6,064 nt of DNA from an uncultured Ruminococcus sp. (GTDB taxonomy: Bacteria > Bacillota > Clostridia > Oscillospirales > Acutalibacteraceae), in contig CACYDY010000126.1 of assembly GCA_902773245.1 (NCBI GenBank), forward strand, positions 1 to 6,064. The letters run 5' to 3'. Both the position numbers and the translations under genes were made by a program. The notes beneath the pieces are model-generated. The model was not told the origin of the DNA. It did not search any database and worked only from the letters and a program-made list of their open reading frames with translations. Each line of letters opens with the position of its first letter. Positions within the stretch are counted from its first letter, which is position 1. This document shows positions 1 to 4,983 of this stretch, in pieces.

Positions 1-16
1 AAAAGCAATTACCACG

Positions 17-54
17 AAAAAAACCGCCCGAAATGCAAGCACCTCGCAGCGGTT
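17..54 (-). terminator. Rho-independent terminator-like hairpin after ybeY
   Basis: Read on the minus strand, AACCGC (54-49) pairs perfectly with GCGGTT (27-22). An inner hairpin, TGCGAG/CTTGCA (48-43 with 39-34, one G-U pair, loop of three), sits inside it, and a run of seven T (23-17) follows. It begins about 13 bases past the ybeY stop codon, so it probably ends the phoH-ybeY transcript. The bulge of about six bases on one side and partial overlap of T run and stem make it less than ideal; partial read-through is possible. Confidence 0.6.
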
Positions 55-67
55 AGTTATAAAATTA

Positions 68-568
68 TTACTCATCGATCACATAGGACGAAGAAGCCGG
101 AAGTCCAAGCTGATCCATGACAAGCTCTTCCTTCTCTCTCATATGTACCCTCTCGATACCGGTCTGATGATCATAGCCGAGAAGATGAAGTACGGAATGC
201 GCCGTCAGATAACCAACCTCTCTTTGGAGAGAGTGACCGTAAAGCTGCGCCTGATCGACGGCTTTTTCCATGGATATTACCACGTCACCGAGCATTTGCG
301 CTCCTGTGGTCGGGTCTGTGTCGTAAACGCCTTTTTCTCCGAGCGGAAAAGAAAGTACGTCGGTCGGCATATCCTTGTCCCTGTATTGAAGATTCAGCTT
401 CTGAATCTCCTCGTTGTCAACGAACGTTACGCTGATTTCCGCAGAACCCTGAAATTTTTCAAGCTTTAATACAGCATTGCAGCAGCGGCGCACCAGCATA
501 CGCATACCTGTTGGGATTTTTACTTTTTTTTGCTTGTTTGTGATAACTACTCTGATTTTTTCAGTCAT
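68..568 (-). CDS. ybeY: YbeY, endoribonuclease for rRNA maturation
   Basis: This is a 166-residue member of the YbeY/UPF0054 family, a zinc-dependent single-strand endoribonuclease that acts in 16S rRNA 3' maturation and ribosome quality control in the cytoplasm. The family signature HxxxHxxGYDH is intact: H124, H128 and H134 are the predicted metal ligands, with G131-Y132-D133 before the last. Also visible are the conserved block DMPTDVLSFP (about 66-75) and GDVVIS (94-99). Length is normal for Firmicutes. The ATG overlaps the phoH stop codon in an ATGA arrangement, so the genes are very likely co-transcribed and translationally coupled. A good GGAGG lies about 13 bases upstream inside the end of phoH. 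Identification is secure from the motif and the phoH neighbour; the exact reaction is family knowledge. Confidence 0.96.
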   Translation of the reverse strand: MTEKIRVVITNKQKKVKIPTGMRMLVRRCCNAVLKLEKFQGSAEISVTFVDNEEIQKLNLQYRDKDMPTDVLSFPLGEKGVYDTDPTTGAQMLGDVVISMEKAVDQAQLYGHSLQREVGYLTAHSVLHLLGYDHQTGIERVHMREKEELVMDQLGLPASSSYVIDE

Positions 569-1530
569 TTGTTATGCCTTGCCTCCTCTATTTTTGCATA
601 CGCTTTGATAATATCCTGCACAAGCTTGTGTCGGACAACGTCCTTCTCACTGAATGTTACTTGTGCAATGTCGTTAATGTTTTTTAACACCTTTATGCAT
701 TCTTTAAGTCCGCTTCGGCTTCCGGACGGAAGGTCGATCTGGGTGATGTCGCCCGTGATAACCATTTTAGAGTTGAATCCGAGTCTTGTCAGAAACATCT
801 TCATCTGTTCTCCGGTCGTGTTTTGCGCTTCGTCAAGAATGATAAAGCTGTCGTCGAGAGTTCGTCCTCTCATATATGCAAGCGGCGCAACCTCAATGTT
901 GCCACGCTCAACGTATCTTTGATAGGTTTCCGCTCCGAGCATATCAAACAATGCGTCATAAAGCGGTCTGAGATATGGGTCGACCTTGCTTTGAAGATCG
1001 CCCGGAAGAAATCCGAGCTTTTCGCCGGCTTCAACGGCAGGTCTGGTCAGAATTATGCGGTTGACCTCGTGCGCTCTGAAAGCCGTCACAGCCATTGCAA
1101 CGGCAAGATATGTCTTTCCCGTTCCGGCAGGCCCCACGCCTATGGTAATTGTGTTGTTTTTTATGGCGTCGCAATATCTTTTTTGTCCGATGGTTTTCGG
1201 TTTTATCGGTTTTCCTTTGGAAGTAACGCAAATGCAGTCGCCGGCAAGCCGGGAAAGCCGGCTCTCGCTGCCCTCGTTAACAAGCGATATGCAGTAGCGG
1301 ACGTTCTGTTCGGTGAGCGTTTCGCCTTTGTTGATGAGTGAAAGCAGACTGTCAACGGCTTTTACCGCAAGATAGACCTTTTCTGCGTCGCCGCTGATCT
1401 TCAGCTCCGATCCTCGAACCGTAACACGAACCGAGTATTCCTTTTCGATGAGCTTGATGTTTTCGTCGAAGCTTCCGAAAAGCATTACCGCCTGCTCCAT
1501 GCGTTCGATATTTATGATTTGTTCTGTCAT
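565..1530 (-). CDS. phoH: PhoH-like ATPase
   Basis: This 321-residue protein belongs to the PhoH-like P-loop ATPase family (PhoH/YbeZ/PhoL), related to helicase motor domains and usually linked to RNA metabolism; its precise role is unsettled. The first ~75 residues form a small alpha/beta N-terminal domain. The ATPase follows: Walker A GPAGTGKT at 133-140, LTRPAVEAGEKLGFLPGD at 161-178, Walker B FIILDEAQN at 229-237, and a sensor-like ITGDITQIDLP at 258-268. I chose the ATG at 1530 because the family usually begins with a short peptide before this domain and is about 320 residues long. The open frame continues to a TTG at 1701, but that stretch has no family resemblance and no ribosome binding site. 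The site for the chosen ATG is itself weak. It overlaps ybeY, the conserved partner, by 4 bases. Confidence 0.95.
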   Translation of the reverse strand: MTEQIINIERMEQAVMLFGSFDENIKLIEKEYSVRVTVRGSELKISGDAEKVYLAVKAVDSLLSLINKGETLTEQNVRYCISLVNEGSESRLSRLAGDCICVTSKGKPIKPKTIGQKRYCDAIKNNTITIGVGPAGTGKTYLAVAMAVTAFRAHEVNRIILTRPAVEAGEKLGFLPGDLQSKVDPYLRPLYDALFDMLGAETYQRYVERGNIEVAPLAYMRGRTLDDSFIILDEAQNTTGEQMKMFLTRLGFNSKMVITGDITQIDLPSGSRSGLKECIKVLKNINDIAQVTFSEKDVVRHKLVQDIIKAYAKIEEARHNK

Positions 1531-1736
1531 TTTTCTGAAACTCACTGCCTTTCGGGTGTTTTGCCGATTATAGTTTGCCCCGATAATAATTTTTAATGCG
1601 TTTCCGGCTGTAGCTGAGTTTGAATTTGTGAGCGTATTGCAGCGATCAAAACGTAAATGTTGTCGGGTTTTCCATTGCTGAAAGGTTTTGGAATGTATCA
1701 ACTAAAAAAAGCATATATTTTAGCTCGTTTCTAATA

Positions 1737-1765
1737 ATTATATCACATTTTTTTTGAAATGTCAT
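1737..1765 (-). promoter_or_regulatory. SigA-type promoter for phoH-ybeY
   Basis: On the minus strand, ATGACA (1765-1760, five of six matches to the -35 consensus) is followed by a 17-base spacer and a perfect TATAAT (1742-1737). Transcription would begin near 1730, giving a leader of about 200 bases before the phoH ATG at 1530. A second, poorer candidate nearer the gene is TATAAT at 1572-1567 with TTAAAA 18 bases upstream. That one would give a leader of only about 30 bases, so use of the distal promoter is inferred from match quality. Confidence 0.65.
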
Positions 1766-2030
1766 CAAAAAAACAATAATTTTCTCGATGATTTTGAAAT
1801 TTTATAAAAAATAACCAATCAAGGTTTACTGCGGTAATAATATTGCACGTTTTTTTTAAAAGGAAATTGTGCAAAATGATAAATTTCGGGCTGTTTTTTG
1901 ATGTGTTTGTTAATTATTATTTTGGATTATTTTCGACAAATTAAGAACACAAATTATATTTTTCGTGTTTTTGCACAAAAAGCCTGTTTGATAGTTGTAA
2001 AAATCATGAAGAAAAAAACTTCAAAAACAG

Positions 2031-2059
2031 TTGACAACAGGTTCAAAATAATGTATAAT
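2031..2059 (+). promoter_or_regulatory. Consensus SigA promoter for ylxM-ffh
   Basis: TTGACA at 2031-2036 and TATAAT at 2054-2059 are both perfect consensus and are separated by exactly 17 bases. The DNA just upstream is A-rich (2012-2018 and 2024-2028), like an UP element. Initiation is expected near 2066-2068, inside an 8-bp inverted repeat. This should be a strong housekeeping promoter driving ylxM, ffh and possibly the genes beyond. Confidence 0.88.
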
Positions 2060-2064
2060 ACGGT

Positions 2065-2087
2065 CTGTAAAGTAAAAAGCTTTACAG
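2065..2087 (+). repeat. 8-bp perfect inverted repeat at the ylxM transcription start
   Basis: CTGTAAAG (2065-2072) and CTTTACAG (2080-2087) are perfect reverse complements around a 7-base loop TAAAAAG. The repeat lies 5 bases beyond the -10 box and ends 9 bases before the proposed ylxM GTG. In DNA it sits where an operator could block RNA polymerase; in RNA it would be a hairpin at the extreme 5' end. The structure is seen directly; its function is inferred. Confidence 0.6.
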
Positions 2088-2096
2088 CAACGGACG

Positions 2097-2462
2097 GTGA
2101 TTTTTACGGAGAAAAATTTAAAAATAGCCTATCTGTTCGATTTTTACGGCGAGATACTTTCCGAAAAACAGCAGCTTGCCGTAGAACTTTATTACAATGA
2201 CGATCTTTCGCTCAGCGAGGTCGCAGCCCAGCTCGGTATCAGCCGTCAGGGCGTCAGAGATTCGCTGAAAAGAAGCGAGTCGTCGCTCGTCGAAATGGAA
2301 CAAAAACTCGGACTTGCCGCAAAATTCGGCAATGTGCTCGAGGATATTGGAAGAATAAAGAACAATGCGCTGACTATAAAACTATCAACAGACAGCGAAG
2401 ATGTTCGGCAATGCGCAGACAGAATCATTGACGACGCAGAAAAAATTGCGCAGAGCTTTTAA
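2097..2462 (+). CDS. ylxM: YlxM-family (UPF0122) putative HTH DNA-binding protein
   Basis: This 121-residue protein belongs to the YlxM/UPF0122 family, nearly always encoded beside ffh or ftsY and sometimes described as an SRP-associated or regulatory protein. The family start, YLFDFYGEILSEKQQ, is at about 12-26, followed by LYYNDDLSLSEVAAQLGISR (31-50) and QGVRDSLKRSESSL (51-64), a sigma-70 region 4-like helix-turn-helix. The C-terminal half is helical and acidic. The GTG at 2097 is the only usual start codon compatible with keeping EKNLKIAYLFDFY, but its ribosome binding site is weak (ACGGAC). A better GGAG lies at 2108-2111, inside the frame, with no ATG, GTG or TTG suitably placed after it, so the start is uncertain. 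ffh follows after 88 bases. Direct regulation of ffh by this protein is not established. Confidence 0.88.
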   Translation: MIFTEKNLKIAYLFDFYGEILSEKQQLAVELYYNDDLSLSEVAAQLGISRQGVRDSLKRSESSLVEMEQKLGLAAKFGNVLEDIGRIKNNALTIKLSTDSEDVRQCADRIIDDAEKIAQSF

Positions 2463-2464
2463 GA

Positions 2465-2490
2465 CGGTAAAGCAAAAAAGGCTTGTACCG
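2465..2490 (+). repeat. Hairpin between ylxM and ffh
   Basis: CGGTA plus AAGC (2465-2473) pairs with GCTT plus TACCG (2481-2490) to give nine base pairs with one bulged G (2485) and a 7-base A-rich loop ending in G. It starts just after the ylxM stop codon. No T run follows, so it is not a simple terminator. The left arm GTAAAG and the A-rich loop match the repeat at the ylxM transcription start. It could be an mRNA-processing site, a stabilising 3' end or a regulator's binding site. Confidence 0.5.
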
Positions 2491-2550
2491 CAAAAGATCA
2501 TGACCGATACAGTCATTATTTTATGATATATTGCAAGAGGTGATTTTTAA

Positions 2551-3918
2551 GTGGCTTTTGAAGGACTTTCCGAGAAGCTTGGCAATGCGTTCAAACGCTT
2601 GAAAAATAAAGGTAAGCTGACCGAGGCAGACGTTAAAAGCGCTATGAGAGAAGTCAGAATGGCTTTGCTTGAAGCGGACGTTAACTATAAGGTTGCCAAG
2701 GATTTTACCGCAAAAATAACCGAGCGCGCCGTCGGCTCCGACGTTATGGAAAGCCTGACTCCCGCTCAGATGGTTATTAAAATCGTTAACGAGGAAATGA
2801 CCGAGCTTATGGGCGGCGAGGAGGTCAGACTGAATTTCCCCAAAAAGCCTCCGTGCGTTATTATGATGTGCGGACTTCAGGGTTCGGGTAAAACTACCCA
2901 CACCGGAAAGCTTGCAAAAATGCTGAAAAAGCAGGGACACCGACCTCTCGCTGTCGCTTGCGATATTTACAGACCCGCCGCTATAGAACAGCTTAAAGTG
3001 GTTGCAAAACAGGTAGATGTTCCGGTTTTCGAAAAGGGTACTCAGGATCCCGTGAAAACCGCTCAGGAAGCCATAAAACACGCAAAAGATCACGGCAACG
3101 ACATCGTGATCCTCGACACCGCAGGCCGTCTGCATATAGACGAAGCTTTGATGGGAGAACTTGAGAGAATCAAAAAAGCTGTCGAACCGCAGGAAATTTT
3201 GCTCGTTGTCGACTCCATGACGGGTCAGGACGCCGTGAATGTGGCGAAATCGTTTAACGATCTTCTTGACATAACGGGCGTTGTTCTGACAAAGCTTGAC
3301 GGAGATACCCGAGGCGGCGCAGCGCTGAGTGTCAAAGCCGTTACAGGAAAGCCTATCAAATATGCAGGTACCGGCGAGAAGCTCGATGATCTTGAGGTGT
3401 TCCACCCCGACAGAATGGCGTCAAGAATCCTCGGAATGGGCGACATGCTCACCCTCATCGAAGAAGCCGAGGAGAAAATCGACAGAAAAAAAGCCGAAGA
3501 GATGGCTCAGAAAATTATCAAAAGCCAGCTTGATTTCAACGATCTTCTCGAACAGTTTGGGCAGATCAGGAAGATGGGTCCCATCAAGGGTATTCTATCA
3601 AAGCTTCCGGGAATGGAACAGCAGCTTCAGGACGTTGATGTCGACGATCGACAAATCGACAGAATCGAAGCGATCATTCTCTCGATGACTCCCGAGGAAA
3701 GAGCAAAGCCGTCTGTTATCAATCCGTCAAGAAAAAGACGTATTGCGGCAGGCTCCGGCATGAAGGTCGAGGACGTGAATCGACTGCTCAAGCAGCTTGA
3801 ACAAATGCAGAAATTTATCAAAAAGGTTACTAACAAGAAAGGCAAAAAGAAGTATAAAAAGCTTCCCGGTCTTGGAGGCCCGTTGGGAATGGGCGGTCAG
3901 GGCGGCATGAATTTTTAA
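2551..3918 (+). CDS. ffh: Ffh, signal recognition particle GTPase (SRP54)
   Basis: Ffh binds 4.5S/6S SRP RNA and hydrophobic signal sequences on nascent chains and delivers ribosomes to the membrane through FtsY. At 455 residues the length is normal. The N domain is about 1-95. The GTPase G domain shows G1 GLQGSGKT (108-115), DIYRPAA (138-144), G3 DTAGR (189-193), G4 TKLD (247-250) and the GTGEK loop (273-277). The M domain is about 300-455 and carries the RNA-binding signature SRKRRIAAGSG (393-403) and a methionine- and glycine-rich tail. One small departure is a histidine (117) where many relatives have threonine just after G1. The GTG start is supported by AAGAGGTGAT eight bases upstream. 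ffh lies between ylxM and rpsP, the usual Firmicutes order. Confidence 0.98.
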   Translation: MAFEGLSEKLGNAFKRLKNKGKLTEADVKSAMREVRMALLEADVNYKVAKDFTAKITERAVGSDVMESLTPAQMVIKIVNEEMTELMGGEEVRLNFPKKPPCVIMMCGLQGSGKTTHTGKLAKMLKKQGHRPLAVACDIYRPAAIEQLKVVAKQVDVPVFEKGTQDPVKTAQEAIKHAKDHGNDIVILDTAGRLHIDEALMGELERIKKAVEPQEILLVVDSMTGQDAVNVAKSFNDLLDITGVVLTKLDGDTRGGAALSVKAVTGKPIKYAGTGEKLDDLEVFHPDRMASRILGMGDMLTLIEEAEEKIDRKKAEEMAQKIIKSQLDFNDLLEQFGQIRKMGPIKGILSKLPGMEQQLQDVDVDDRQIDRIEAIILSMTPEERAKPSVINPSRKRRIAAGSGMKVEDVNRLLKQLEQMQKFIKKVTNKKGKKKYKKLPGLGGPLGMGGQGGMNF

Positions 3919-3924
3919 TTAGCT

Positions 3925-3952
3925 TTGATCCAATTTTTATTGGTGATAATAT
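3925..3952 (+). promoter_or_regulatory. Possible internal promoter for rpsP-khpA
   Basis: TTGATC (3925-3930) is followed by 16 bases and TAATAT (3947-3952), with a TG one base before the -10 box (extended -10). It lies in the 62-base ffh-rpsP gap and would give a leader of about 20-25 bases. Both boxes depart from consensus, so read-through from the ylxM promoter may supply most transcript. Confidence 0.4.
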
Positions 3953-3980
3953 AACCCCTTTGTGGTGGAGGTGAAAAGAA

Positions 3981-4223
3981 ATGGTAAAGATCAGACTTCG
4001 TCGTATGGGCGCTAAAAAAGCTCCTTTCTATCGTATCGTAGTTGCTGACAGCAGATATCCGAGAAACGGTCGTTTCATCGAGGAGATCGGTTACTACAAC
4101 CCGATTTCGGAGCCGGTTGCTCTCAAGGTTGACGCTGAAAAGGCTAAGAAGTGGCTCGGCAACGGCGCTCAGCCAACTGATACTGTTAAAGCATTGCTTA
4201 AGAAAGCTAACGTTATCGACTGA
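3981..4223 (+). CDS. rpsP: 30S ribosomal protein S16
   Basis: This 80-residue protein is ribosomal protein S16, an early-binding 30S assembly protein that contacts 16S rRNA. The diagnostic N-terminus is complete: MVKIRLRRMGAKKAPFYRIV followed by VADSRYPRNGRFIEEIGYYNP up to about residue 41. A second part (about 47-80) contains the AEKAKKWLGNGAQPTDTV segment typical of the family. A near-ideal GGAGGTGA sits 7 bases before the ATG. The gene follows ffh by 62 bases and precedes khpA, the standard order in Clostridia and Bacilli. Nothing in the coding sequence is unusual. Confidence 0.98.
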   Translation: MVKIRLRRMGAKKAPFYRIVVADSRYPRNGRFIEEIGYYNPISEPVALKVDAEKAKKWLGNGAQPTDTVKALLKKANVID

Positions 4224-4239
4224 TTAACCGGCTTTTTCG

Positions 4240-4276
4240 GACTGTACACCATCTGAGTTTTATTTGGTGTACAGTC
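4240..4276 (+). repeat. 12-bp perfect inverted repeat between rpsP and khpA
   Basis: GACTGTACACCA (4240-4251) and TGGTGTACAGTC (4265-4276) are perfect reverse complements separated by a 13-base AT-rich loop. The repeat starts 16 bases after the rpsP stop and ends 38 bases before the khpA start. AAATTGTG follows instead of a T run, so it is not a canonical terminator. In RNA it would be a stable long stem, suited to RNase III cleavage or to protecting the rpsP 3' end. As DNA it could be a dimer binding site. Confidence 0.65.
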
Positions 4277-4314
4277 AAATTGTGTATTATTTTCTCTATG
4301 GAGGTAAGATTCTG

Positions 4315-4548
4315 ATGGAAGAGTTACTCGTAACTATTGCAAAAGGACTTGTTGAAGATCCCAATTCCGTAAGCGTTGACGCAGATGAGCCGAACGAGGA
4401 CGGTACTGTTGTATATCATCTTCATGTTGCAGAGGACGATATGGGCAGAATTATCGGCAAGCAGGGAAGAATTGCAAAGGCTATCCGTACTGTTGCAAGA
4501 GCGGCAGCTATCAGAACCAACAGTAAGGTTATTGTTGAAATCGACTGA
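4315..4548 (+). CDS. khpA: KhpA, KH-domain RNA-binding protein
   Basis: This 77-residue single-KH-domain protein (KhpA, formerly YlqC) binds RNA and in several Firmicutes pairs with KhpB/Jag to affect cell-wall growth, division and mRNA fate. The KH signature is clear: MGRIIGKQGRIAKAIRTVARAA from 43, with the GxxG loop G48-K49-Q50-G51, followed by a beta strand SKVIVEID at the end. The frame is open from a TTG at 4264, but I place the start at the ATG at 4315 because GGAGGTAA ends about 8 bases before it and the family begins with a short hydrophobic helix like EELLVTIAKGL. The gene lies directly after rpsP, the conserved position. The usual next genes rimM, trmD and rplS are absent; a terminator follows instead. 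Confidence 0.95.
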   Translation: MEELLVTIAKGLVEDPNSVSVDADEPNEDGTVVYHLHVAEDDMGRIIGKQGRIAKAIRTVARAAAIRTNSKVIVEID

Positions 4549-4567
4549 TTTTTTATCGCTAAAGCTG

Positions 4568-4597
4568 AGTGTCACATTTGTGGCACTTTCTTTTTTT
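4568..4597 (+). terminator. Rho-independent terminator after khpA
   Basis: AGTGTCAC (4568-4575) pairs with GTGGCACT (4580-4587) to give eight base pairs including one G-U, around a tight ATTT loop. TTC and seven T (4588-4597) follow. It lies 19 bases past the khpA stop codon and closes the ylxM-ffh-rpsP-khpA unit, separating it from the next operon. Confidence 0.88.
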
Positions 4598-4635
4598 GTT
4601 TGTAATTAATCGCATTGCCGCACGGTTTGTAATAT

Positions 4636-4649
4636 CGGGCAGCCGCCCG
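4636..4649. repeat. Small GC-rich hairpin in the khpA-rpmG gap
   Basis: CGGGC (4636-4640) and GCCCG (4645-4649) are complementary around the 4-base loop AGCC, in otherwise AT-rich DNA between the khpA terminator and the rpmG promoter. There is no T run on either side, so I do not call it a terminator. The rest of the 4598-4702 stretch shows no gene, tRNA or recognised RNA. Confidence 0.3.
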
Positions 4650-4702
4650 TCGGATTTCGTGAAAAAACCGAAGAATACGCAGACAAATTTTTGAAAATAC
4701 TA

Positions 4703-4731
4703 TTGACAGAGTTCGCAGAGTGTGGTAAAAT
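4703..4731 (+). promoter_or_regulatory. Strong SigA promoter for rpmG-secE-nusG-rplK
   Basis: TTGACA (4703-4708, perfect) is followed by a 17-base spacer and TAAAAT (4726-4731, five of six), with an extended TGG just before the -10 box. Initiation is expected near A4738, giving a leader of about 77 bases. Placement right after the khpA terminator supports an independent operon. Confidence 0.88.
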
Positions 4732-4737
4732 TAAATT

Positions 4738-4814
4738 ACCTCGTAAGGGGTTTTTATTTTTGTGCCCTTTTTGAGGGAGGCTAAAATTACCGCAAAAACG
4801 GAGGTGCCGCTACA
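4738..4814 (+). promoter_or_regulatory. 5' leader of rpmG with competing short pairings
   Basis: AAGGG (4745-4749) can pair with CCCTT (4765-4769). CCCT (4765-4768) can alternatively pair with AGGG (4774-4777). ACCTC at the expected 5' end (4738-4742) is complementary to GAGGT in the rpmG ribosome binding site (4801-4805). All these helices are four or five base pairs long and may be chance. The strong GGAGGTG (4800-4806) lies 8 bases before the rpmG ATG. I recognise no known riboswitch or leader family. Confidence 0.3.
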
Positions 4815-4964
4815 ATGAGAGTGAAAATTACACTAGCCTGCACTGAGTGCAAACAGCGCAACTACAACACCATGAAAAATAAGAAGAACGATCCCGACAG
4901 ACTCGAGATGAACAAGTACTGCAGATTCTGCAAGAAGCATACTCTGCACAAGGAAACGAAGTAA
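4815..4964 (+). CDS. rpmG: 50S ribosomal protein L33 (zinc-binding form)
   Basis: This 49-residue protein reads MRVKITLACTECKQRNY at its start and ends with NKYCRFCKKHTLHKETK. It is ribosomal protein L33 of the large subunit. Four cysteines in two CxxC pairs (C9, C12, C36, C39) form the expected zinc ribbon, so this is the zinc-dependent 'C+' paralogue, not the cysteine-free form made under zinc starvation. Length is typical. An excellent GGAGGTG lies 8 bases upstream. It is the first gene of the operon, and secE starts 19 bases after its stop, the conserved rpmG-secE-nusG order of Firmicutes. Nothing resembling a Zur box was seen at its promoter. Confidence 0.97.
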   Translation: MRVKITLACTECKQRNYNTMKNKKNDPDRLEMNKYCRFCKKHTLHKETK

Positions 4965-4983
4965 GTAACGGAGGGTTACAATT

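Larger units (their letters stand above)
1531..2096. other. Divergent intergenic region, no supported gene
   Basis: About 565 bases separate the divergent phoH and ylxM starts. The part from about 1700 to 2050 is very AT-rich, with many A and T runs of six to eight. I see promoters at both ends and some short repeats: TTGCAC at 1843-1848 mirrored by GTGCAA at 1869-1874 and repeated at 1971-1976, and TGAAG/CTTCA arms at 2007-2011 and 2019-2023 around seven A just upstream of the ylxM -35. A frame opening at 1898 runs through the promoter and into ylxM in the wrong frame and has no ribosome binding site or family resemblance. No tRNA or known riboswitch was recognised. Confidence 0.6.

Noticed and set aside
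823..1341. A 172-codon open frame on the plus strand opposite phoH
   Set aside because: It is antisense to the ATPase core of phoH, has no promoter or ribosome binding site, and its protein resembles no family I know.
1531..1701. N-terminal extension of PhoH from a TTG at 1701
   Set aside because: The 57 extra residues have no family resemblance and the TTG has no ribosome binding site; the ATG at 1530 gives the typical family length.
1955..1980. Possible NrdR box (ACAC...GTGT around an AT-rich centre)
   Set aside because: The distance between half sites is longer than the 16-bp NrdR box, and no ribonucleotide reductase gene is nearby.
1898..2200. A 100-codon open frame upstream of and overlapping ylxM
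   Set aside because: It spans the ylxM promoter, is AT-driven, overlaps ylxM out of frame and lacks a ribosome binding site.
2521..3405. A 294-codon open frame on the minus strand opposite ffh
   Set aside because: It lies entirely antisense to the highly conserved ffh, has no ribosome binding site or recognisable domain, and is explained by codon bias of the real gene.
4264..4314. Longer KhpA starting at TTG 4264
   Set aside because: The extra 17 residues would overlap the right arm of the inverted repeat and have no ribosome binding site; the ATG at 4315 has an excellent one.
4598..4702. Possible tRNA or small RNA in the khpA-rpmG gap, where a tRNA gene is found in some genomes
   Set aside because: No cloverleaf, no TTC-loop motif (GGTTCGAATCC-like) and no CCA-adjacent acceptor stem could be traced; only a 5-bp GC hairpin is present.
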